Part shown: positions 11,102 to 22,266 of the stretch, one piece after another
Position numbering within the stretch: the stretch's first letter is position 1
Layout of the letters: each line of letters starts with the position of its first letter
Source: Knufia peltigerae
Lineage: Eukaryota; Ascomycota; Eurotiomycetes; Chaetothyriales; Trichomeriaceae
NCBI GenBank assembly: GCA_030247855.1
Contig: JAPDRN010000033.1
Span: 62,001 to 126,000 of the forward strand
Direction of reading: 5' to 3'
DNA length: 64,000 nt
Notes under the pieces: model-generated
The model's input: only the letters and a program-made list of their open reading frames with translations
What the model was told of the DNA's origin: nothing
Database searches by the model: none
Position numbers and translations under genes: made by a program

Positions 11102-12535
11102 ATGGCCGACATTCCCAAGGGACGCAATGTCACCGCTCCGTAAGTGACCCTTTTTATCAGGCCTCGATCTCTCGTTTGTGTGTATTATCATCATATACTA
11201 ATATGAACTTCGGGACTCAGAACCCCCCAAAACAGTATGTCCTTCTACCCGGTGTTGCGCGTCCACCACCGCTCACAATTTTCTAGCACCCGCGTCAAAT
11301 GCGCCCATCTCTTCCCACGCTCAAGCACCAACGATAGGTGACATCCCTGAAGGTGGGCACATTTCTTGAAAGTCGAGGCCTTGGGTGGGTTTTAAGTTGA
11401 CCGCTCTCAGAGGATCTTGACCGCACTGCCGCAAGCATATTTGCTTCGAACCCTGCACTCGTCTCCCTCATGCAGAATAAGCTCTCCACGCTTGTCGGCC
11501 GTTCGTCTGGATACATCGAGTCCTTACCCCCCGTAGTTCGCCGCCGAGTCACCGGCCTGAAAGGCATCCAGAAAGACCACGCGAAGTTGGAGGCCGAGTT
11601 CCAAGAAGAAGTCCTACAGCTCGAGAAGAAGTATTTTGCCAAATTCACACCATTGTACGAGAAGCGAGCAGCCATCGTCAATGGAGAGACCGAGCCTACC
11701 GAGGATGAGGTGACCGCCGGCAAGTCGGAGGAGGACGAGGAAGAAGAGGCCGAGCAAGAAGAGGAAAAGGAGCAACCCGCGGCTCCCGCTGAAGCCATGA
11801 AGGGTATCCCAGAATTCTGGCTCTCAGCGATGAAGAACCAGATTTCTCTTGCCGAGCTCATCACCGATCGTGACGAGGAAGCTCTTCGATCATTGACAGA
11901 CATCCGGATGGAATATCTCGACCGACCCGGATTCCGCCTGATCTTCGAATTTGCTCCCAATGACTTCTTCACGAACAAGACCATCACCAAGACGTACTTC
12001 TACCGAGAGGAGAGTGGCTACGGAGGTGACTTCATCTACGATCACGCCGAAGGCGACAACATCGACTGGAAGGCTGGTAAGGACCTTACCGTCCGTGTTG
12101 AGAGCAAGAAGCAGAGAAACAAGAGTATGTGCGCCCCTCAATGGCTTCCACCTATACATACTGACCTGTGTACTAGACACCAAGCAGACTCGAGTCATCA
12201 AGAAGACCGTGCCTACCGAGTCCTTTTTCAACTTCTTTGCCCCTCCTGCAGCCCCCTCCGATGAAGACGAGGTCGCATCCGACATTGAAGAGAGACTTGA
12301 GCTTGACTACCAGCTCGGTGAGGACATCAAAGAGAAGCTCATTCCCCGGGCGATCGACTGGTTCACTGGCGAGGCACTGGCATTCGAAGAGTTTGACGAT
12401 GCCGAGGATGCCGAGTTCGACGACGAGGATGACGAAGATGATGAAGACGAGGAAGAAGCCGAGTCTGATGAGGAAGATGAAGAGGAGGGCGGAAAACCCC
12501 GATCTCAACAAGCCTCAGAGTGCAAGAATCAGTAG
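11102..12535 (+). CDS. nap1: Nucleosome assembly protein 1 (NAP1-like histone chaperone)
   Basis: Histone H2A-H2B chaperone of the NAP family, 396 aa. Exons 11102-11139, 11221-11234 (only 14 nt), 11287-11352, 11411-12124 and 12177-12535. The joined N-terminus reads through ...PTPQNTPASNAPISSHAQ. For intron 3 the donor GTGGGC at 11353 gives IGDIPEEDLDRTAASIF; a GTGACA donor 15 nt upstream is also in frame and would remove five residues. The core has the long dimerisation helix ending EEVLQLEKKYFAKF, then GIPEFWLSAMKNQ, TKTYFY, TVPTESFFNFF and an acidic Asp/Glu tail of about 60 residues. The last residues are CKNQ, matching the CaaX-like end known from other NAP1 proteins. Acts in cytoplasm and nucleus in histone transport and chromatin assembly. 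Confidence 0.92.
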
Positions 12536-13826
12536 AAGGGAGTAATACGGGAATAAGTCATGGATTCAACTCGTTGATCCCTTGTCGGGTTGCGTGGGAA
12601 AGCAGTAGCACTTGGGGCAAGACATGATTGTTTTTTTCATTTTGCAGACACAGACCCTCTACTGGCCCGCTTCGAGCATACTGGGCGTTTGACATGCTGG
12701 GGATGAGTGATCCCATAATCATGGAAGAGAGAAATGGCTGGATTCCCAGGCCACGGGCGGTGCTTTCAGTTAGTCAATTTATATGGCGTTCAAGCAATAT
12801 CACACACACGCCGCCGCAATCCCTACGAGTATTGGCAGCTTTTTGTTACTTCTCACAGAGTAGAGTACCTAATAAATCAGTCATTTAGCAACAAGGACAG
12901 TGTACTCGTAGTGCTGGTGGTGCTTGGTACCAAAAATTGCAATTCCATACAAGTGGCCCATGGGCGCATGTTGCTAAGAAACGCCAGGACTCAACGGTGG
13001 CTCCTCGATGGCAAAAAGAGGGGCGATGATTTGAGGCCAGCGTGTTGATAGATCTGCCTCTTCCGCACGGTCCCAGTACTGTTACTGTTAAGTACCTAGG
13101 TACTTGTACTCCTGTATAAAGTCTACCTTACTCCGTACTCCGTAGTGCACGAGGCAATGGTCACTGCTGAGATTGAGGAGGTACCTAAAGTACTTGTATC
13201 TTGGATAACCACGTGAGGCTCAATGGACACCACCATCTCCCTACAGAAGATGCACTTCTGGCCTTGAATTGATGATATGCCTACTAACTCATATTGACCC
13301 AAGGCCATTCATACATCGCAACAACAATCCTTGACCTTGCAGAGATTATTTGGTACCTAGTCTTCCGTAGTAATATTAACCATAATAACATTGTGTACTC
13401 CGTACTCGGTACTTAAACTCAGGGGCGCTCGGGACAAATTTCTAGGGGCTGAACTATTTATTTAGCTCGTTGTTTCGAAGTGGCTAAGCGTCGTGCCTGG
13501 AGTCGCGTCCTAAAGTCCCTGAAGACTTTCTGACCGAAGAATATCACGGCCACCAGCGAAACAACCAACAACAGAAGACACCAGTCCATCAAACATTTCA
13601 TCGCCGTGCTCATTGACGACGACTTCAGCCTCCGTCGTTTTCATCGTCAGATTACCTCATCTGTACTACCTTACCTCACCCAGAAACCCACAAGACACTC
13701 CCCCCCGGATTGACACGTTCATTCTAGACTTCCACTCCCTGTCTCCGTCGACTTGATGGCTGCACTCGCTCCCAATAGTTGAGATTGCCTTGTGTTGTAC
13801 ACCACCAGCAGCAACGTTTGCCCACC
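12536..13826. other. 1.3 kb intergenic region upstream of myosin V
   Basis: No gene recognised. The stretch 13085-13410 is unusually rich in palindromic and repeated short words (separate entry). The 200 bases before the myosin ATG are CT-rich, with a probable 5' leader. Confidence 0.5.
13091..13404. repeat. Cluster of palindromic TACCTAGGTA and TACTCCGTA words
   Basis: A perfect 14-nt palindrome AGTACCTAGGTACT occupies 13091-13104. Two overlapping TACTCCGTA words form TACTCCGTACTCCGTA at 13129-13144, and a third is at 13396-13404. GGTACCTA-type half palindromes occur near 13180 and 13352. All lie 0.4-0.75 kb upstream of the myosin V start. Confidence 0.75.
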
Positions 13827-16800
13827 ATGGCCAGCTGGGAGGTTGGCACCCGGGCCTGGTTCCCCAACCAGGCCGAGGGTTTCGTTCCTGGTGAATTGGC
13901 CGAGAAGAAGTCATTGGGAGATGGGAAAATCGCACTCATCTTCAGCCTGTCCGATGACTCCAAGCAGACGGTCGAAACCACCGAAGAGGCCCTGTCGGAT
14001 ACCACACATGCCTCCCTTCCACCTCTTATGAACCCTCCCATGTTCGAAGCGGCCGAAGACTTGACGAACCTTTCGCACCTGAACGAGCCGGCCATCTTAC
14101 AGGCCATCAAACTGCGATATGCGCAGAAAGAAATCTACACATACAGTGGTATCGTGCTGATAGCCACGAACCCCTTCGCACGTGTCGACTCCCTCTACGT
14201 GCCGCAGATGGTGCAGGTTTATGCTGGCAAGCAAAGAGCATCGCAGGCGCCCCATCTGTTCGCCATCGCCGAAGAGGCTTACACCGACATGTTACGGGAC
14301 AATCGAAACCAGACCGTCGTGGTCTCTGGCGAGTCCGGTGCGGGTAAAACGGTCAGCGCAAAGTACATTATGCGGTACTTTGCAACCCGTGGCGCCCCGG
14401 GGCAAGTCAGCAAGGGCACCAAATCACGGGCAGATGCCATCAGCGAGACCGAAGAACAAATCCTCGCCACGAATCCTGTAATGGAAGCCTTCGGTAATGC
14501 CAAAACCACGAGGAATGACAACTCTTCACGATTCGGAAAGTACATTGAGATCATGTTTGACAAGAACACCGACATCATTGGTGCCAGGATCAGGACTTAT
14601 CTTCTTGAACGGTCACGTCTTGTTTTCCAACCGCTCAAGGAGAGAAACTACCACATCTTCTACCAGTTGGTCGCTGGATCGACTCCCGAAGAGAAGCAGG
14701 AGCTAGGTCTCGTTTCTGTCGAAGAGTTTGACTATCTGAATCAAGGCAATGAGCCTCTGATTGATGGTGTCGATGATGCGGCCGAATTTGCAGCCACGAG
14801 GAAGTCATTGTCCACCATCAACGTGTCCGGAGCGACCCAAAAAGAAATCTTCCGTGTTCTTGCTGCTCTGCTGCATATCGGTAACATCAAGATCACGGCG
14901 ACACGATCAGATTCTTCACTGTCCTCCTCCGAGCCGGCTTTGGCACAAGCTTGCAGCATCCTCGGAATTGATGCTGGGGATTTCGCCAAATGGACCGTGA
15001 AAAAGCAACTCATTACGAGAGGAGAAAAGATCACGTCGAACCTCACTCAACAGCAAGCTACAGTGGTTCGAGATTCAGTGGCCAAATTCATCTACTCAAG
15101 CCTGTTCGACTGGTTGGTAGACACCATTAACCATGGGTTGGCAACGGACGAAGTTTTGCAGCGAGTGAGCACTTTTATCGGCGTGCTCGATATCTACGGA
15201 TTCGAGCATTTCGCCAAAAATTCCTTTGAACAGTTCTGCATTAATTACGCCAACGAGAAATTACAGCAAGAATTTAACCAGCATGTCTTCAAGCTGGAGC
15301 AGGAAGAGTACATGCGAGAACAGATTGACTGGACGTTCATCGACTTCTCGGATAACCAGCCCTGCATCGATCTCATCGAAGGCAAACTTGGAATCTTGTC
15401 ACTTTTGGATGAAGAATCGAGACTTCCCATGGGCTCGGACGACCAGTTTGTCACCAAATTGCACCACCACTTCGCTGCCGACAAGCAGAAATTCTACAAG
15501 AAGCCTCGATTTGGGAAATCTTCCTTTACAGTTTGCCACTACGCCCTGGATGTCACGTACGAATCAGATGGCTTCATCGACAAGAATCGAGACACTGTTC
15601 CAGATGAACAGATGGAAGTGCTTAAGAAGTCTTCAAACGCCTTCTTGGTTGAGGTTTTGGACGTGGCTGCCGCAGTTCGGGATAAAGACAGTGCTCAAAC
15701 AAGCTCGAAAACTGTCGCCACTGGCGGTGGCCGCCGGATGGGTGTTGCTGTTAACCGCAAGCCCACGCTCGGAGGTATCTTCAAGAGCTCGCTCATTGAG
15801 CTCATGCAGACCATCAATTCGACCGACGCTCACTACATTCGTTGTATCAAGCCGAACGAAGCCAAGGAGTCTTGGAAATTTGAGGGTCCCATGGTGTTGT
15901 CGCAGCTCCGAGCTTGTGGTGTGTTGGAGACCGTTCGCATCAGTACTGCCGGTTATCCTACCAGATGGACATACGAAGAGTTCGCCTTGCGATATTACAT
16001 GCTTTGCAGGTCTTCTGAATGGACGACCGAGATCCGCCAGATGGCTCAGAATATTCTAGTCAAGGCGCTGGGAGCCAAAGCCCATGAAAGAGGAGAAAAA
16101 TACCAGCTCGGTCTTACCAAGATCTTCTTCCGTGCGGGCATGTTGGCGTTCTTAGAAAATCTCCGTTCAGCTCGACTCAAGGAATGTGCTATCATGATTC
16201 AGAAGAATTTGCGTGCAAAGTACTACCGCCACAAGTACCTCGATGCACGGCAATCTATCCTCGACTTCCAGGCTGCCACCAGGGCCTTCCTCGCCCGACG
16301 CAGAGCAGAAGAAACCAGACAGACTAAAGCAGCCACTGATCTTCAACGTATCTGGCGTGGTCACAAAGCGCGCAAGAATTTCAATCAAATACGAAGTGAC
16401 CTGGTCTTGTTTGAGTCGGTGGCAAAAGGTTACCTTTGCAGAAGGAACATTCTCGAGAAGCGCATCGGCGATGCTGCAATCAAAATCCAAAGAGCTTTCC
16501 GATCGTGGCGGTCATTACGCGCCTGGAGACAGCACCGCAGAAAAGTTGTCATTGTACAGAATCTGTGGCGTGGTAAGACTGCGAGGCGCGATTACAAGAA
16601 GATGCGTGAGGAAGCGCGAGATCTCAAACAAATTTCATACAAGCTCGAGAACAAAGTTGTGGAGCTTACTCAATCCCTTGGTGCGATCAAACGAGAAAAC
16701 AAATCATTGGTCTCACAATTGGAGAATTACGAAGGTCAATTGAAGTCCTGGAGATCACGACACAATGCGTTGGAAACCCGATCCCGAGAGTTACAGACCG

Positions 16801-18604
16801 AGGCCAATCAAGCCGGCATTATTGCTGCGCGCTTGAGCGCCCTTGAGGAGGAGCACGCGAAACTGCAGGCCAGTCATGATGAACAGATGGGCAACGCAAA
16901 GAGATTACAAGACGAAGACCGTAAACTTCGAGAGTCACTGCAGTCGTCGAATGCTGAACTGGAGAAACTACGACAAGCCGTCTCGACGCACGACGGTGAG
17001 AGAGGCACTCTGCGCCAGCAAATCAACGAACTTCAAGATCAGCTTGAGATTGCAAGAAGGGCTCCACCACCACCAGTTGCCACCAACGGTGTGAATGGTG
17101 AATATGCCAATGGAGTTCAACCTGCGAATGGTCTAATCAACCTCGTTTCTTCCAAGAAGCCTTTGAAGAGACGAAGTGCTGGTGCCGCCGAACGTGTCGA
17201 GACCGATCGTTACAGTGGTGCCTTCAGTGCCCGTCCTGTCTCGATGGCCTTGGACACTCATGCGAAGACGTTGTCTGGTTCGACGTTCCATCCTGGTCTC
17301 GACAGTGTTGAGATGGAACTTGAGAATCTGCTTGCTCAAGAAGAGGAACTTAATGACGAAGTCACCATGGGTCTCATCCGTGGCATCAAGATTCCTCAGC
17401 CAGGGGCCAATCCCCCCCCTACAGATAAGGAGGTGTTGTTCCCATCTTACCTCATCAACTTGGTCACCTCTGAGATGTGGAATAATGGATTCGTCAAAGA
17501 ATCTGAGCGCTTCCTTGCCAATGTGATGCAATCTATCCAGCAGGAAGTCATGCAACACGACGGGGATGAGGCCATCAACCCTGGCGCGTTCTGGCTGTCC
17601 AACGTCCATGAAATGCTTTCGTTTGTCTTCCTGGCCGAAGATTGGTACGAAGCCCAGAAGACCGACAATTACGAATATGACCGGTTACTTGAGATTGTTA
17701 AGCATGATTTGGAAAGTTTGGAATTCAACATCTATCATACTTGGATGAAGGTGTTGAAGAAGAAGTTACACAAGATGATCGTACCAGCCATTATCGAATC
17801 ACAATCCCTTCCTGGTTTCGTCACGAACGAGAGCAATCGTTTCCTCGGCAAGCTGCTCCCATCCAACAACACGCCAGCATACAGTATGGACAACTTGTTG
17901 AGCTTGTTGAACAACGTCTTCAAAGCGATGAAGGCATACTACCTCGAAGACTCCATCATCACGCAGACAGTTACCGAACTTCTTCGACTGGTTGGGGTCA
18001 CGGCGTTCAATGACCTTTTGATGCGTAGGAATTTCTTGTCATGGAAGCGTGGCCTCCAGATCAATTACAACATTACCCGAATCGAAGAATGGTGCAAGAG
18101 CCACGATATGCCCGAAGGAACCTTGCAACTCGAGCATCTCATGCAGGCCACCAAGCTTCTGCAGCTGAAGAAGGCCACCTTGAACGACATTGAGATCATT
18201 CAAGACATTTGCTGGATGCTTTCCCCCAACCAGATCCAGAAACTCCTGAACCAATACCTTGTTGCTGATTATGAACAACCCATCAACGGTGAAATCATGA
18301 AGGCGGTGGCTTCGAGGGTCACAGAGAAGAGTGACGTTCTCCTCTTGGCTCCCGTCGACATGGAAGATAGTGGACCATATGAGATTGCCGAACCGAGAGT
18401 CATTACCGCCTTGGAGACTTATACTCCTTCATGTAAGTTGAACAACCTTCAGACTTTGTTGATGTGATGCTGACTTTTGTTTGATTAGGGCTACAAACAC
18501 CTCGACTGAAACGACTGGCAGAGATCGTGTCGGCCCAAGCCATGGCTCAACAAGAAGGAGCCGTAGGGGTTGATGGGGTCATTGGTGATGTCGAAGCCGC
18601 TTGA
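13827..18604 (+). CDS. myo5: Class V myosin heavy chain
   Basis: Actin-based cargo motor that delivers secretory vesicles to the hyphal tip (fungal Myo2/MyoE class). Exon 1 is 13827-18432, intron 18433-18488 (GTAAGT...TTAG), exon 2 18489-18604; 1573 aa. The start MASWEVGTRAWFPN matches the myosin V N-terminal SH3-like domain; upstream in-frame codons lack an ATG. The motor (about 75-770) has P-loop GESGAGKT (168-175), switch I NDNSSRFGK (230-238) and switch II DIYGFEHF (455-462). About six IQ motifs follow from residue ~781 (IMIQKNLRAKYYRHKY onward), then a coiled coil (about 920-1090), a Pro/Asn linker and the cargo-binding DIL domain (about 1230-1500). The terminal exon adds the conserved end WLQTPRLKRLAEIV. 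All key nucleotide-binding residues are intact. Confidence 0.96.
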
Positions 18605-18984
18605 TTCTGTTGGTTGCTTCGATTCACTTCGGCCCAAGGGGGAGGGGGCTCATCAATTTTTGGTTCTTTTTTTTCCCAAAGAGAGAAACGTCATACACAT
18701 AGCATGATGATGTCTTTTTGAGTTATTTCACCTAGGTACAATGTTTTAAAACAGCCATGCGGGATAGACAATACCTCGTACATGTGTGTGTGTCTCTGTG
18801 TGTTGAATTATTCCACGAAATAGATTCGAGGTGTGGAGAGAGAGAGAGAGGAAATTTATGAAATCAATTCTAATTCTACACAGACGAAGACAAAGACAAA
18901 GACAAAGACGCTTCAAGAGTTAGTACAAGAGCAGTGTTTGTTACACCTGTGTATTGATTTGATTGATAGCCTGACAGGTACACC
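18605..18984. other. Intergenic with microsatellites
   Basis: Downstream flank of the myosin V gene. Contains (TG)n near 18784-18791, (GA)n at 18836-18851 and a hexamer run of AAGACA at about 18886-18908. No gene seen. Confidence 0.6.
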
Positions 18985-19845
18985 CGAGAACCCCTTTCCA
19001 CAGGGGCATATTCATATGGTGCATTGCCGGCATCAACAACCCAGCCCGGTCTATGCAGTTCCTGCATTCTGCTAAACAGACCCTTCAGAAAGTTGCTGCC
19101 CGAGGAGGTCTGTCGGTAGTGCATGACTCTCTCCCAGTTGCCCACGAATGTACAATGCTGGTTTTTTCTTGCTGGAGAGAGAGCCAGCCCAGTCCCCTCG
19201 GCTGTTTGGTTTTGTCAGACTCTGAAATCACTCTTTTCCTTTCCCAGACCTCGTGATGGGTCTATGCCACAGGTCTGTAAAATCGACCCTGGGCACTGAT
19301 TCTGAGCCGCCAGATTCTTTCAAGAATGTCGTCTGGTTTCGAAAATTCCTCGCCCAAGACGGCAGTCTGATTTCTCTGGGCACCTAGCCGAAGGAAAGTC
19401 TTCACAAGTGCTTGGACGGCAACGGCCTCTCTGACATTTACGGGAGAAAATCGAAATGTCGGTGACGGACCTTGCGAGACAGGAGTTTGCCACGTCGATG
19501 AAGTGGGTACAGTCTTTGAGTTGGAAAAACTGTCCCCTCTCGTTACGAAATCGTAATGGAAGATTTTTTCGCTCATCATCACCCGTCGGAAGCGTGGCGG
19601 GTTCGATGTTTGCTGGAAGAATTACAGACGATTGCTGTAGAACAAGTTCGTTCGTGTGTCGACCGAGTTTTGTCGTGAACCCCGGAAATTCAGGCCCGGC
19701 GATGTCTGAGGTTGTCGTGCTTGGAGAGTAGGCTCCAGCAACGACTTGCCCGTCATACCGCGACCAATCTTTGTGAGGAAGAAGGGCCCTGCTTGGGCAG
19801 GAAAGTCGCTCAACATTTGATGTATGTACATGTCAGGCACATGGA
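18985..19845 (-). pseudogene. Relic of a UPF1-like SF1 helicase, copy A
   Basis: Three minus-strand segments in different frames correspond in order to the C-terminal half of a UPF1/NAM7-like superfamily 1 helicase. They match a plus-strand relic at 58.68-59.48 kb. Segment 1 (19840-19622) has AQAGPFFLTKIG, GKSLLEPTLQ and LFYSNRL, the region after motif III, and ends in TAA. Segment 2 (19582-19262) has GPSPTFRFSPVNVREA and LGAQRNQTAVL, the region before motif V. Segment 3 (about 19145-18985) has MGNWERVMHYRQ, LFSRMQELHRPGW and NAP, the region after motif VI. Stops and frame changes separate them and no walker A is visible, so the gene is dead. Weak similarity may continue upstream to ~20360. 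The family is called from motif order and comparison of the two copies. Confidence 0.65.
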
Positions 19846-20916
19846 AGTGGGGACCTCATGATTCTTTGAGTGTTGTCCAACTTCGCTTCGACCGTGACTT
19901 GCTGCGTGGCCACTCCGGTTTGTTCTGATTTCTCCGGATACCTTTTTTTGAGAAGGTGTTCAAAAAAGCATCAGGTTGGACCGAGTTCCTCGGCCTGCCA
20001 CGCCTCCTTCTCTTCCCCTTCGGCTGCCTTTGAGGCAATGGATCGTAAAGCACAAAGTCTGAAATGTCCTTGGGGGGGTTTTTTTTCGAGGCAAGAGAAT
20101 GGCAAACCAAATCCTATCCGAGGACTCGCACTGTTTACACCTCTCGGAAGTCACTTGCTCTTCAACGATCCCAGTCCATGTGAGCTGGCCTGCATGGATT
20201 GATCGTGGTCGTGTCGACGAGTAGGGGTTGTCGGTTGATCCACATCGTAAACACGACGTGGTTTTGCCAGGTCGACTGTGCGCCATGTTGAACGGATGAG
20301 GGCGAAGAAAGGGTCTGTTGACATGCGCGATCAGCATCGGCAGTAAGCTTCAACATCAGCTGTACCTCACTCTGAGGGTGCGAGAGTATGCGGACGAGAC
20401 ATTTTCGTCAAGGCATGACCAGGAAATGGTTGATAAAAGTCTGCGGACGATGTCGTTTCGCGTTGGTATGCTTCGAAGTATATCGCTGACGATAGCGTCG
20501 TTTTATGCTGCTGACCGGCATGTTTCCTTGTCGGCCTCTTTCTCGATACTCTCACCAAGAGGTAAACAGAGTATATATCCCAATTCAATATCTCTCGCAT
20601 CTTAGATTGCCGAAAAGGATGCGTCGGTCGTTCTCTTTCAAAAGAGTCGATTGATTGGGTAGGGATAAAGAGTTGGAGAGAGATAGAGAGTGTGTGTGAG
20701 ACGGAAAAAGGGATAATATATATATATATATATACCGTTGCCCCTTGAATAGGAGCTCCAGGAATGCCAGGAAGGCCAGGAGGACCAAGAGAATTGATAG
20801 AGAGAGAACCGATAAAGACATTGCCATACTGTTTTTTCTTTCTTCTTTATCGGCTTGATGGAAAGAGGTCATTCTTGAAGTCTCTTGCATGAAATCATAA
20901 AAGGATGTTGTTGTTA
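19846..20916. other. Degenerate interval between helicase relic and HNH pseudogene
   Basis: The first ~500 bases may be further decayed helicase sequence on the minus strand, but I could not align it. An (AT)n tract lies at 20715-20734. No intact gene is visible. Confidence 0.4.
20715..20734. repeat. (AT)n microsatellite
   Basis: Uninterrupted AT dinucleotide run of about 20 bases, flanked by purine-rich sequence on +. Confidence 0.85.
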
Positions 20917-22266
20917 CTAATAATCATCATCATCGTATTGTTCTTCTTCTTCTTCTTCTTCTTCTTCTTCCTCCTCCACCTCCACCATAGTCTTTCCTCG
21001 CGACTCGAAAGCATATCTCACAACGGTGGCCATCTTCTTTTCATCTTCTGACGGCTGTATGTCAGGGTAGTTGCCCAGGGCATCTGTAGCTGCGGTATGT
21101 TCTTCCCAGGTATCTCCAAATTCAACAGCCAGTGCTTCTACCATGCTCCTCCTTGCCCATTTTCCCGGTGTGGCCCAGGTTCGATCTGAGAAGATTTGGT
21201 CTCTGTCATTCTCCCACCCAGAAACGTTGTACCGACGGCGTCGAAACATTGTCAAGAGTGCGTGGATGTAAAGATATCGCTTGGATGGTCTTGCGGCCGT
21301 CTGGAATTGGAGGCGCTTATTGTGGATGCTGGTTCGATATGTCGTCTCCGTTGCTCCGCACACTTTTTCCAGTAGTTGTTCACACAAAATGACACTAATG
21401 AACTCATTGTTGTCAGTTGGGTCTGGGATTATCACCATGCGCCCATCGTCAAATTTCTCTTCCAGTGTCTCTTCCATCATGATGCCATTTCAGTCGGACC
21501 ATATGATGCCGAATCCTTCGCTGGGTTTCACGCCGAACAGGTAGCTGACGTTGACTTCGCCGACCATGGGTGGAACAATATGCGCCGTTCTTATTAATCT
21601 TTTGTGGTGTGCGCGTCCACTAACTGGACACCATAGCTCCGGGCCGGCCTCTTCATCACATGTCTCCAAGAGCCGGGAGCCTTCGAATTGATAGGTCTTT
21701 ATCAGGCGGTTTCGGAATGACAATTGCTCATTTCCAGTCCGTTGTGACTTGTTGTCGTAGAACCTTCCTGCAGGGGCAGGGAAGTTCTTAGTCAAAGACA
21801 TCATGTATGCTTCGCCCAACTTGACGTGGCTGAGCTGCCCACGCATGCCGTAATCTATGCGGACACGACTGGATGCCAGAGTTGCACGTTCGCGAAGAAT
21901 GATACGGTCATTATCGTCCAAGTCTTTCAGTGCTCTTTTGAGCTCACTTCTTTCTTCTCTTGTGGCCTTTTCTTGAGCCTGCATCGTCGCTTTTCGGACG
22001 TCATTGAGATGACTCTGCATCTCGTCTATCAGTGCTGCACGCTCTTCAATGTATGATGAAACTCGAGAGGTATCATCGCCTGTATTCTCGTCCGATGATT
22101 TTGAAATTGCCCTGAGCCGCCTTTCGATCTGCCCTGCGTTCTTGTCGATAGTCGCACTGATTTTCCGGATGGCCGTTGGGGTTTTGAAGTTGCTCAAACC
22201 GAGTCTCACAGTCCCTCGTTTGGATTCGCGACGCTCATCGGCAGCATCGGTGCTTGATTCAGACAT
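20917..22266 (-). pseudogene. HNH-nuclease-domain protein interrupted by one in-frame TGA
   Basis: Minus-strand frame from ATG 22266 to TAA 20917 with a single TGA at 21492-21490, after residue 258. The same frame continues for 187 residues, so this is a nonsense change rather than a frameshift. Residues 1-160 are charged and helical (coiled-coil-like, GQIERRLRAI...). The HNH_2-type core follows: WCPVSG (212-217), RTAHIVPP with the metal-binding His229, then SYLFG and GIIWSD-stop-NGIMM, ending with FDDGRMVIIPD. This family often has Arg before the NG; CGA to TGA would be one C-to-T step (inference). The C-terminus is a poly-Glu run encoded by (TTC)n at 20941-20970 on +. A TATATAAAA box on - lies near 22420-22428. 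The family is common in Pezizomycotina and its role is unknown. Sequencing error is the alternative to decay. Confidence 0.7.
20941..20970. repeat. (TTC)n microsatellite encoding poly-Glu
   Basis: Ten TTC units on +, read on - as a Glu run at the C-terminus of the HNH-family frame. Confidence 0.85.

Noticed and set aside
20360..20780. Possible third copy of the TATA-leader near the (AT)n tract
   Set aside because: It shares only a TA run and generic CT-rich sequence; the 32-nt block and ACCCTGCCT are absent.
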